27,721 nucleotides of DNA, from positions 1 to 27,721 of the forward strand of contig DIEM01000037.1 in the NCBI GenBank assembly GCA_002418625.1, written 5' to 3'. A program made the position numbers and the translations under genes. Source of the stretch: Firmicutes bacterium UBA5774 (lineage in GTDB: Bacteria > Bacillota > Clostridia > Peptostreptococcales > Anaerovoracaceae). This document shows positions 7,688 to 14,253 of this stretch, one piece after another (the stretch's first letter is position 1; the number at the start of each line of letters is the position of its first letter). Below the pieces are notes generated by a model, which did no database searches, was not told the DNA's origin, and saw only the letters and a list, made by a program, of their open reading frames with translations.

Positions 7688-8548
7688 CTACCACCGGATC
7701 ATCGTGCCGTTGCCGGCATGGGTGAAAACCTCGATCAGCAGGCTGTGTTTTATTCGTCCGTCTATCAGGTGCACATCCTTTGTGCCCTCTTCTATTGCTT
7801 TGATGCAGCACTCCATCTTCGGGATCATGCCGCCGTCTATGGCTCCTTGCCTGATCAGTTCCCTCACGTCGTTGACCTTGATATTGGAAATGAAGGTTTC
7901 CTCATCATTGATGTCCTTATACAAACCCTTGATATCCGAAAGCAGGATCAGTTTTTCCGCATTGATGGCGGAGCTGATGGATTCAGCCACATAATCCGCG
8001 TTCACATTGAAAATATTGCCTTCCTCATCTTCCGCGACGGGCGAGATGACCGGAACATAACCATCCTTGATCAGATCGTTGACCAGATTTTTGTTGACCT
8101 TGCAAATCTCTCCGACAAATCCGATATCGACCTTGCTGTTTCCCTCATAGGCATACACCTTTTGAGCTTTAAGCAGATTGCTGTCCCTGCCGCTGATGCC
8201 GATGGCGTTCAGGCCGTGCTTGCAGAGCTCGCCTGTGATTTCTTTGTTGATTTTTCCCGAAAGGACCATTTCGACGATCTCAACGGTCGCTTTGTCCGTA
8301 ACTCTGAGACCGTTCTTGAATTGAACCGGAATATTCATATTCGTCAGCATTTCGGTTATTTTTTTGCCGCCGCCATGCACGATGACGACATTGATGCCGA
8401 CCAGCTTCAGCAGCGCCACATCCTCGATGAACGCAAGCTTGCTCTTTTCGTTTTCCATGATGCTGCCGCCAAACTTAATGACAAAGGTTTTCCCGGCGAA
8501 TTTCTTTATATATGGCAGCGCTTCGATCAATACTTCAACTTTATTCAT
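7688..8548 (-). CDS. argB: acetylglutamate kinase
   Basis: ArgB (286 aa) phosphorylates N-acetylglutamate with ATP, the second step of arginine synthesis. The motifs are FVIKFGGSIM (phosphate-binding), VIVHGGGKKI, NGLRVTD, GISGRDSNLL, NVNADYVAESIS (substrate and Mg-ATP region) and GGMIPKMECCIKAI. The start at 8548 is set by GAGGTGAG 7 bases upstream; the longer reading to 8602 runs into the promoter. The stretches I counted by hand are 43-47% GC against about 57% in a stretch of neighbouring moaC, so the gene looks slightly AT-richer than its neighbours, which could reflect a separate origin or only amino-acid content. It stands alone behind its own promoter with ARG-box-like sites, apart from argC and argGH. 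Confidence 0.96.
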   Translation of the reverse strand: MNKVEVLIEALPYIKKFAGKTFVIKFGGSIMENEKSKLAFIEDVALLKLVGINVVIVHGGGKKITEMLTNMNIPVQFKNGLRVTDKATVEIVEMVLSGKINKEITGELCKHGLNAIGISGRDSNLLKAQKVYAYEGNSKVDIGFVGEICKVNKNLVNDLIKDGYVPVISPVAEDEEGNIFNVNADYVAESISSAINAEKLILLSDIKGLYKDINDEETFISNIKVNDVRELIRQGAIDGGMIPKMECCIKAIEEGTKDVHLIDGRIKHSLLIEVFTHAGNGTMIRW

Positions 8549-8567
8549 TTCACTCACCTCTTCAGTA

Positions 8568-8601
8568 TCAATAATTATACATATAACATTATAATTATTC
8601 A
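8568..8601 (-). promoter_or_regulatory. two ARG-box-like sites over the argB promoter
   Basis: Minus-strand TGTATAATTATTGA (8581-8568) matches the ARG-box core TGAATwwwwATTCA at all but two positions. A second, weaker match TGAATAATTATAAT (8601-8588) lies 20 bases away, about two helical turns, the spacing expected for an ArgR hexamer on tandem boxes. They overlap the -10 and -35 elements respectively, as expected for repression by arginine. Matching is by eye only. Confidence 0.55.
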
Positions 8602-8602
8602 A
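8574..8602 (-). promoter_or_regulatory. argB promoter
   Basis: TTGAAT (8602-8597), 17 bases, then a perfect TATAAT (8579-8574) on the minus strand, 25 bases before the argB ATG. It is embedded in the ARG-box-like sequences. Confidence 0.7.
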
Positions 8603-8663
8603 CCACTATTTTATTTCTTTCATTTTTTATGCGAGGCTTTTGTGAAATGACATGGATGAGATT

Positions 8664-8726
8664 TCAAATCGGTTCTATCGGATCACCCAGGCGGACGCCG
8701 CCGACCGAAAACGATTTCACCTTCAT
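8664..8726 (-). other. possible 20-codon mini-ORF after moaC
   Basis: An ATG at 8726 with AGGAGG five bases upstream opens a 20-residue frame (MKVKSFSVGGVRLGDPIEPI) closed by TGA at 8664. It starts in the second copy of a short direct repeat, the first copy of which holds the moaC stop. I do not recognise the peptide. It may be a small translated leader or peptide, or the remnant of a lost downstream gene. The ribosome site is good, but there is no independent sign of selection. Confidence 0.3.
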
Positions 8727-8780
8727 TCAACCTCCTGGCATCGAAAGCGATTTTGCTTCATTTAACCTCCTGGCGCTCGA
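8705..8780 (-). repeat. imperfect tandem direct repeat at the moaC 3' end
   Basis: Two copies of about 38 bases lie side by side (8705-8743 and 8744-8780). Both contain CCAGGAGGTT, then (A/G)AATGAAG, an A-rich stretch and CG(C/T)TTTCG. They differ at several bases and by one indel. The moaC stop lies in the copy next to moaC; the other copy starts the 20-codon mini-ORF. The effect is a duplicated ribosome site plus ATG. Confidence 0.7.
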
Positions 8781-9246
8781 AGACGCCGGATTTGCCGCCT
8801 TCCTTCCTCATGAGCCGGATATCCGTTATGATCATCCCGCGGTCGATGGCTTTGCACATGTCATATATGGTCAGGGCCGCCACCGCCACCGCATTGAGCG
8901 ATTCCATCTCTATGCCCGTTTTTCCGATCGTGCTTGCGCTGGCGGTAATGTGGACCGCCGAAGCCTCCTCGTCGATGGAAAAATCCATTTCAACACCCGT
9001 GATGAATATGTTGTGGCACATCGGGATCGTCGCGGATGTATTCTTGGCCGCCATGATGCCGGCGGTCTGGGCGACCGAAAGAACGTCGCCCTTTATGAGC
9101 GTGCCGTCCTTGATCCGCAGCAGCGTAGCCGGTTCCATATAAATACTGCCAGCAGCGACAGCGACACGCTTCGTGTCCGCTTTGTCGCCGACGTCCACCA
9201 TTCTGGGCCTGCCGTTTTGATCGATATGCGTCAATTCTTCCTGCAT
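8758..9246 (-). CDS. moaC: cyclic pyranopterin monophosphate synthase
   Basis: MoaC (162 aa) converts the 3',8-cyclo-GTP made by MoaA into cyclic pyranopterin monophosphate, the first committed intermediate of molybdenum (or tungsten) cofactor synthesis. Conserved segments are MVDVGDKADTKRVAVA, KGDVLSVAQTAGIMAAKNTSATIPMCHNI (usual LIPLCHPL, the key His kept), TGIEMESLNAVAVAALTIYDMCKAID with the catalytic Asp and Lys. Length is normal. The start at 9246 lies 7 bases after the moaA stop, with GGAGGGTGAG upstream. It is the last recognised gene of the cofactor operon, and its stop codon lies within a tandem repeat that also encodes a second ribosome site and ATG. Confidence 0.96.
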   Translation of the reverse strand: MQEELTHIDQNGRPRMVDVGDKADTKRVAVAAGSIYMEPATLLRIKDGTLIKGDVLSVAQTAGIMAAKNTSATIPMCHNIFITGVEMDFSIDEEASAVHITASASTIGKTGIEMESLNAVAVAALTIYDMCKAIDRGMIITDIRLMRKEGGKSGVFERQEVK

Positions 9247-9253
9247 GCTCCGC

Positions 9254-10213
9254 TCACCCTCCGATCGTATTCATGTCGCGATTGATCGGTGCCGCGCCAT
9301 CGCCCAGATGATGACGGTCCGACTTATGCAGAATAGCGTTTGCGATCGCCTTTTTCAGCATTTCATCATCACCGCTTTTCAGGACCTCACTGAGGTCATA
9401 CTCTTCGTTTGTATGCAGGCAGGGCTTCAGCTTGCCGTCCGCCGTCAGCCGGATCTTGTTGCAGGTCCCGCAAAAGTGATCGCTCATCGGGCTGATAAAG
9501 CCGATCCTGCCCGCCGCACCCGGGTATTTATAATATTCGGCGACGGAATCGCCGGTTTCAACCGGGACCAGTCCGCTCATCATTTTTTTTATATCTTGAT
9601 TTGACATGTATTTATAATCAACGACTGTATCGGCATGGCCGATAGGCATCAGCTCGATAAACCTGATATCAAAGGGTTCATTGATCGTCAGTTGTGCGAA
9701 ATTCAAAATCTCGTCATCATTGAAGCCTTCCATGACTACCACGTTGAGCCTGATCGGCAGCAGCCCCGCGAGGACCGCGGCGTCCATGCCGTCCATGACC
9801 GCGTAGATATCGCCGCCCCGTGTGATATCCGCATATTTCTCCATATATAATGTATCCAGACTGATATTGACGCGTTTGAGCCCCGCCTTCTTCAAAGCCT
9901 CGGCATATTGCGCGAGCAGGATCCCGTTGGTCGTCAGCGCGAGATCCTCAACGCCCTCGATTTGGGAAATCTTGCCAATCAGCTCCTCAATCCCTTTTCT
10001 GACAAGCGGCTCACCGCCGGTTATGCGGAATTTATGGATGCCCAGATCCACAGAAGCGCGGACGATCCTTTCAATATCCTCAAAGCTGAGGATGCTTTCG
10101 TGCCCGATATTATTGATCCCGTCTGCGGGCATGCAGTATTTGCATCTTAAATTGCATCGGTCCGTGACCGATATCCTCATATAATTGATCTCTCTGCCAA
10201 AATTATCTTTCAT
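9254..10213 (-). CDS. moaA: GTP 3',8-cyclase (radical SAM)
   Basis: MoaA (319 aa) is the radical SAM enzyme that rearranges GTP to 3',8-cyclo-GTP in Mo/W cofactor synthesis. The first [4Fe-4S] site is CNLRCKYC (Cys20, Cys24, Cys27); FRITGGEPLVRKG follows the usual pattern; the second cluster site is FCGTCNKIRLTADGKLKPCL. The chain ends in the Gly-Gly (NTIGG) that MoaA needs for activity. The start at 10213 has GGGAGG five bases upstream and matches the family N-terminus; the upstream frame to 10237 overlaps the previous gene. It sits 20 bases after the MoeA-fusion gene and 7 before moaC. All catalytic features appear intact. Confidence 0.97.
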   Translation of the reverse strand: MKDNFGREINYMRISVTDRCNLRCKYCMPADGINNIGHESILSFEDIERIVRASVDLGIHKFRITGGEPLVRKGIEELIGKISQIEGVEDLALTTNGILLAQYAEALKKAGLKRVNISLDTLYMEKYADITRGGDIYAVMDGMDAAVLAGLLPIRLNVVVMEGFNDDEILNFAQLTINEPFDIRFIELMPIGHADTVVDYKYMSNQDIKKMMSGLVPVETGDSVAEYYKYPGAAGRIGFISPMSDHFCGTCNKIRLTADGKLKPCLHTNEEYDLSEVLKSGDDEMLKKAIANAILHKSDRHHLGDGAAPINRDMNTIGG

Positions 10214-10233
10214 TGTTCCTCCCGATGACCTTG

Positions 10234-12147
10234 TCAATTACTGTCCTGAACGCCATAGCCGCCCAGATCGTCCAGCGCTATCCTGAATTCCGGACTGTGA
10301 AGCGCTTCCAGAAAACTATTGAGCAGTCCTGTCCCCAGATTTTTTTTCGCGACCGCAAAATCATATGCCTCAAAGCCAATGGATATGAAGTCAAGATCCA
10401 TGGCTGCAGCCGCCGAATAAACGCCGACACCGGCATCCGCCGTTCCGCTTTCAACTGCCGCGGCAACAGCCATGTGCGTCGTCATTTCTCTATCATATCC
10501 TTTTATGCCGTTATTTTCAATACCTTCCATCCTGAGCAGATGGTCCGTCAGTATTCTTGTTCCGGAGCCTTTCTGCCTATTGACAAAGATCACGTCCGAA
10601 CGCACAAAGTCAGCGACGGAATGGATCCCCTTCGGATTGCCCTTCAATGTCATGATGCCCTGCTCCCTGCGGACACCTTTGATCAGCGTAAAATCGTCAC
10701 CCAGGTATTTTTTGACATAGGACTCATTGTACTCTCCCGTTTCTTCATCCAGCAAATGGATCGGCGCAATATGGGCTTCTCCTCTTTTCAGCGCCATGAT
10801 TCCGCCCATGCTTCCGACATGCGCGGAGGAGAGCCGCATCGGTCTGCCGATCGCTGCGCCGGCGTTTTTCGCCATCAGGTTGGCCAGGACATCCATGATG
10901 ATATCATGGCTTCCGATGGATACCAGCGTGTTGTCTATGGTTTCAATGTCCGTCTCGAGTTCCACAGGAACGATCCCTCCCGCTTCGAAGCCTTCGCTGT
11001 TCATCGGAATGACGATGAGCCCGTCGGCCCTGACCAGCGACATCGTGATGCCGGCGCCCCGCGCCAGCGGTGTTGCAATCAGCTTTCCATCGACCCGGCC
11101 GAGTGTGACGCGGACATATTCCCTATACTTGAGCGAGGAAACGATCCGTCTCGATACGACCGCTTCGGCCATGGGCGCCTTTTCCGCCTTGATGTGCTGC
11201 AGCTGCCTGATCACCGGGCCTACGATCTCCTCAAAAACAAGATAGGCGGAGCCAGGGTACCCGGGCACACCTACGACCGGCTTCCCGGCTATGAATCCAA
11301 GGACCGTCGGTTTTCCGGGCTTGATCGCGACGCCATGCAGCACAAGCTCCCCCAGATCCCGGATCAGTCCTGCCGTATAGTCTTTGCTCCCTGCCGAAGA
11401 ACCGGCGTTGATGACGACGACATGGCAGTCGCGCACCATATCCAGAATAGCAGTCTTCAGCATGCCATGGTCATCCGGCACCGGGCTTGTCCTCACGGCC
11501 ATTCCACCCATCTGCTCGACGATTGCTTTAAAAGTCCATGAATTGGTATCGAAAATCTTGCCCTTATCCAGACTTCCATAATGGTCGGTGATTTCGTTGC
11601 CTGTAGGTATTATGCCGACTCTTATTTTTTCATATACATGGATCTTGGGCCTTCCTCCGCTGAGCACCGCGCCGATATCCATCGGGCGGACCAGATGGTT
11701 TTCAGGCAGAATCATCTCTCCCGCTATGATATCCTCGCCAATCGGACGAATATGCTGCCAGGGCGAAGCCGGCGCCTGTATCCGTACGCTCCCGTCCGGC
11801 AGGTCGACGATATCCTCGATCATGATCACCGCGTCGTACGGCTCAAGGATCATGTGGCCGGTATTGATATAGGCAAAATCAGTTCCCTTCCTCAGGATGA
11901 CCGGAGCGGCCTCCGTCGCCATATAGGTGGCTGCCGATATCACCATGATGCCGTCCATGGCCGCCGCGTTGTGATTGGGAGATGAAATCGACGCAAAAAT
12001 AGGCCTTGCCGTCACACGGCCCGCGGCGTCGCAAGTATCGATCTCCTCAACGCCTATATCCGGTGATGATCTGGCCATTTTTTCCAGATAGATCCCGACC
12101 GCTTCCTCAAGGTCGGTGTTAGACAAATAAATATTCCTGTCCATCAT
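10234..12147 (-). CDS. MoeA fused to a periplasmic-binding-protein-like domain
   Basis: A 637-residue two-domain protein. Residues ~1-400 are MoeA-like (molybdopterin molybdenumtransferase): NHNAAAMDGIMV, INTGHMILEPYDAVIMIED, VGIIPTGNEI, NAGSSAGSKDYTAGLI, HGVAIKPGKPTVLG and GVPGYPGSAYLVFEE. Residues ~405-630 match the PBP-like domain seen in similar fusions (IGSHDIIMDVLANLM, HVGSMGGIMALKRGEAH, KGSGTRILTDHLL, AVAAAVESGTADAGVGVYS), distantly like ModA/LysR ligand domains, suggesting molybdate/tungstate or cofactor sensing. It lacks a signal peptide or DNA-binding domain. ATG 12147 is preferred (AAGGCGAG upstream) over ATG 12162 or TTG 12186, which lack ribosome sites. A standalone MoeA lies 52 bases upstream, so the operon carries two MoeA domains, perhaps one per metal; that split is inference. 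Confidence 0.88.
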   Translation of the reverse strand: MMDRNIYLSNTDLEEAVGIYLEKMARSSPDIGVEEIDTCDAAGRVTARPIFASISSPNHNAAAMDGIMVISAATYMATEAAPVILRKGTDFAYINTGHMILEPYDAVIMIEDIVDLPDGSVRIQAPASPWQHIRPIGEDIIAGEMILPENHLVRPMDIGAVLSGGRPKIHVYEKIRVGIIPTGNEITDHYGSLDKGKIFDTNSWTFKAIVEQMGGMAVRTSPVPDDHGMLKTAILDMVRDCHVVVINAGSSAGSKDYTAGLIRDLGELVLHGVAIKPGKPTVLGFIAGKPVVGVPGYPGSAYLVFEEIVGPVIRQLQHIKAEKAPMAEAVVSRRIVSSLKYREYVRVTLGRVDGKLIATPLARGAGITMSLVRADGLIVIPMNSEGFEAGGIVPVELETDIETIDNTLVSIGSHDIIMDVLANLMAKNAGAAIGRPMRLSSAHVGSMGGIMALKRGEAHIAPIHLLDEETGEYNESYVKKYLGDDFTLIKGVRREQGIMTLKGNPKGIHSVADFVRSDVIFVNRQKGSGTRILTDHLLRMEGIENNGIKGYDREMTTHMAVAAAVESGTADAGVGVYSAAAAMDLDFISIGFEAYDFAVAKKNLGTGLLNSFLEALHSPEFRIALDDLGGYGVQDSN

Positions 12148-12199
12148 GCATCTCGCCTTCATAAATATTTTTTCGCCGCAATCCAAGCATATCGCGGCA

Positions 12200-13429
12200 T
12201 TAAAGCAATGTAACCTCTACTTCCATGCCGGCACTGACGCCCTCTGTCAATGCGCCGATCCGGATATAGCCGTCCGCCTTCATCAACTGCGAAATGGCCC
12301 CCGATTTGGCCCGGATCGGCTCTGCCTGCCAGCCTTTCCCGGTTTTTTCAAGTGTTACCAGCTGATAGGTCTCCCGTCCTTCTCCTGCATGGATGTTTTC
12401 GGTGATCCATGCGGGCACACCCAAAGCCTCTTCATCGTTTCCGAAGAAACGGTTTTTGATGAAAGGCTCGACAACCGCCTTGAATACGATTATTGCCGAC
12501 ATTGGATGTCCTGGCAGTCCAAATACCGGCTTGCCTCCGGCATCGCCGATGATTGTGGGTTTGCCGGGCTTTATAGCGATTCCGTGGGTGAAAACGCCGG
12601 GTTCCCCCAGCGAATCTATGATATCCGCCGTCATATCCTTGTTCCCCGCCGAGCTTCCTCCTGAAATCAGGACGAGATCGCTCTTTTTTATTTCGTCCGC
12701 TACATATGACCTGCAGACGTCGAAATCATCATGGAATATCCTGATTTCCGACACCGCCGCCCCGGCAGCCTCCGCAAACGCGCGGACCGCATGCCCATTG
12801 ATGTCCCGTATCTGGCCGGGCAGCGGCGAAGCTCCGATTTCAACGATCTCATCCCCGGTCGAAATGATAGACAGCACCGGCTTTGCGTATACGGGAATAC
12901 GGCTCAAGCCGCACGCCGCAAGCATGCCGATATCCTTGACACTCATGCGGTGGCCTTTCCTGAAAAGAATGTCCCCTTGACGGTAATCATCTCCGACATT
13001 CATGATTCCGCTGCCCGGAGCCGCGGGTTTATATATGGCGATGGTCCCTTCATCAAGACAGTCGATGTATTCGATCATCACGACTGCGTCGGCGCCTTCC
13101 GGGATCATACCGCCTGTCGGCACATACACCGCTTCGCCGCTGCGCAGCGTGTCACAATGGATTTTCCCCATTTCAACCGATCCCGCAATACGCAGAAAAA
13201 CCGGAATGCTGTCGCTGACGCCGTATGTTTCCTTCGCCCGGACAGCGTAGCCGTCAACAACAGACCTCCTGAATCCGGGCATGTCCGCATCGGCGGCTAT
13301 ATCATCGGCGGCATAGCGCCCTACGGCTTCGCCGATCCCGGCAAATTCAGCCTTACGGCCTTGGTTTCCAAAATGTGATGCCAGTTTTTCCCTGACTTGC
13401 TCAACGGTGTCGACATTCAAAAGCTTCAT
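12200..13429 (-). CDS. moeA: molybdopterin molybdenumtransferase (MoeA)
   Basis: A 409-residue standalone MoeA, which inserts molybdate (or tungstate) into adenylated molybdopterin in the final stage of cofactor synthesis. Motifs are MPGFRRSVVDGYAVRA, VPTGGMIPEGADAVVMIEY, SIISTGDEIVE, LISGGSSAGNKDMTADII, HGIAIKPGKPTIIG and GLPGHPMSAIIVFKAV; a C-terminal beta domain (YQLVTLEKTGKGW...) completes the usual length. ATG 13429 has TGGGGA just upstream; an ATG at 13441 would add four residues but has no ribosome site. It is the first gene of the moeA/MoeA-fusion/moaA/moaC operon and sits about 110 bases beyond a structured leader with terminator. It differs clearly from its neighbouring MoeA-fusion, so it is a paralogue and not a recent copy. 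Confidence 0.95.
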   Translation of the reverse strand: MKLLNVDTVEQVREKLASHFGNQGRKAEFAGIGEAVGRYAADDIAADADMPGFRRSVVDGYAVRAKETYGVSDSIPVFLRIAGSVEMGKIHCDTLRSGEAVYVPTGGMIPEGADAVVMIEYIDCLDEGTIAIYKPAAPGSGIMNVGDDYRQGDILFRKGHRMSVKDIGMLAACGLSRIPVYAKPVLSIISTGDEIVEIGASPLPGQIRDINGHAVRAFAEAAGAAVSEIRIFHDDFDVCRSYVADEIKKSDLVLISGGSSAGNKDMTADIIDSLGEPGVFTHGIAIKPGKPTIIGDAGGKPVFGLPGHPMSAIIVFKAVVEPFIKNRFFGNDEEALGVPAWITENIHAGEGRETYQLVTLEKTGKGWQAEPIRAKSGAISQLMKADGYIRIGALTEGVSAGMEVEVTLL

Positions 13430-13537
13430 ATGATTCCCCATTCATGCTTCTAATGATTACTATTATCCCAGCCCGCCGATATTGACGCTGCCTTGATATA
13501 TTTAATATTCTGCATAATTAAATGCACTTGATTTATT

Positions 13538-13599
13538 AAAAAAGACGGCCCAGTCTCTGAGAAAGCAGGTGGAGACAAACTTTCCCGATTTGGACCGCC
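13538..13599 (-). terminator. leader terminator before moeA
   Basis: On the minus strand, GGCGGTCC (13599-13592) can pair with GGGCCGTC (13551-13544) over eight positions with two G-U pairs, with an inner GTCTC/GAGAC stem, directly followed by six Ts (13543-13538). This is a typical intrinsic terminator in a leader. The 5' arm can alternatively pair with CCGC at about 13604-13607, and the loop contains the 3' strand of the helix that closes the upstream structure, so terminator and leader fold should exclude each other. Confidence 0.7.
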
Positions 13600-13756
13600 A
13601 AACTGCGGACAAAAAAATGATCCTTTCCCTTACGGAAAAGAACCATACGAATCATCGCGGCATTTTCCTTTCCAAAAGGGAGGCCATCGGATTTCTCCGC
13701 TGACCCATCGGCTGAATGCCATAGCCGAAGCCTTAGACATTTCAACTCGGAAAATT
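13578..13756 (-). promoter_or_regulatory. probable Moco-type riboswitch aptamer in the moeA operon leader
   Basis: The ~180-base leader folds by hand into a closed multi-helix structure. P1 pairs 13756-13747 with 13588-13578 (one bulge). A hairpin at about 13747-13714 has a UUCG cap on a bulge of UCUAAG/UAUGG, close to the 11-base GAAA-tetraloop receptor. A second hairpin, GGGUCAGCGGA-GAAA-UCCGAUGGCCU (13705-13681), supplies a GAAA tetraloop. A third joins 13654-13648 to 13622-13616 and contains CUUUUCC-GUAA-GGGAAAG. As I recall, the Moco RNA motif upstream of moa/moe genes also uses a tetraloop and receptor; I cannot check its consensus here. With strong promoter, terminator and cofactor operon around it, ligand regulation is likely; the identification as Moco/W-cofactor class is inference from context. 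Confidence 0.68.
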
Positions 13757-13773
13757 GTTTATTCATTTATAAA

Positions 13774-13802
13774 ATATTATCATCCGCCAAAAGCATTGTC
13801 AA
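13774..13802 (-). promoter_or_regulatory. promoter of the moe/moa leader
   Basis: A perfect TTGACA (13802-13797) and TAATAT (13779-13774) are 17 bases apart on the minus strand, placing transcription start near 13767, just before the structured leader. It lies right after the stop of the ACT-domain gene. Confidence 0.7.
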
Positions 13803-13820
13803 CCCTTCCGTCGGCCTATT

Positions 13821-14252
13821 TTATTTCCCATAGACCTCTTCCTTGTTCACGACATTGATTCCGCCGTCTACCAATACGGAGACCGCCTTTTCCTGGTCAT
13901 CCACCTTGAATACGATAAAAGGCATCTCACGTTTTCTCATCACGAAAGAATAAATATATTCTATATTGATGTCGTTTTCGCCGAGGATCCTGAAAATTTC
14001 ATTCAAGCTGCCCGGCTTGTCTTCAGGCTCGACGGCAATCACCTTGCTGACCTTGGCGATAAAGCCGTCCTTTTTCAGAACATCCAGCGCTTTTTCCGGA
14101 TCATCGACGACCAGCCTGACGATACCAAATTCATTGGTATCGAATACGGCTATGGCCCTGATGTCCAGGCTGTTTTTCATAAGTGTCCCAGTCAGTCCGG
14201 CCAGCGTTCCTTTTTTATTCTCGATAAAAATGGATAATTGTTTGATCTGCAT
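13821..14252 (-). CDS. tandem ACT-domain protein
   Basis: A 143-residue protein made of two ACT domains (QLSIFIENKKGTLAGLTGTLMKNSLDIRAI at ~4-33 and VIAVEPEDKPGSLNEIFRILGENDINIEYIYSF at ~71-103). ACT domains bind amino acids or related ligands at dimer interfaces. It begins one base after the stop of the phenylacetate-CoA ligase gene, so the two are translationally coupled; ACT-only proteins beside such ligases are a recurrent pairing in anaerobes, where they may sense an aromatic amino acid or its product. It has no catalytic or DNA-binding domain. No terminator follows, and the moe/moa promoter starts within 20 bases of its stop. Confidence 0.88.
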   Translation of the reverse strand: MQIKQLSIFIENKKGTLAGLTGTLMKNSLDIRAIAVFDTNEFGIVRLVVDDPEKALDVLKKDGFIAKVSKVIAVEPEDKPGSLNEIFRILGENDINIEYIYSFVMRKREMPFIVFKVDDQEKAVSVLVDGGINVVNKEEVYGK

Positions 14253-14253
14253 T

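Noticed and set aside
7718..8650. Plus-strand 310-residue frame over argB
   Set aside because: It is the antisense of a clear ArgB with all motifs; the composition is shadow-like (rich in Asp, His, Arg).
10213..11541. Plus-strand 442-residue frame over the MoeA fusion
   Set aside because: It is an antisense frame kept open by the codon bias of the real gene; no family motif.
13511..13526. Short inverted repeat TGCAT/ATGCA after the leader terminator as a regulator operator
   Set aside because: Only five bases per arm in AT-rich DNA; could occur by chance and matches no motif I know.
13536..13766. A 76-residue minus-strand open frame in the moeA leader
   Set aside because: It lies within the structured leader and terminator, and no protein-like motif or ribosome site is seen.
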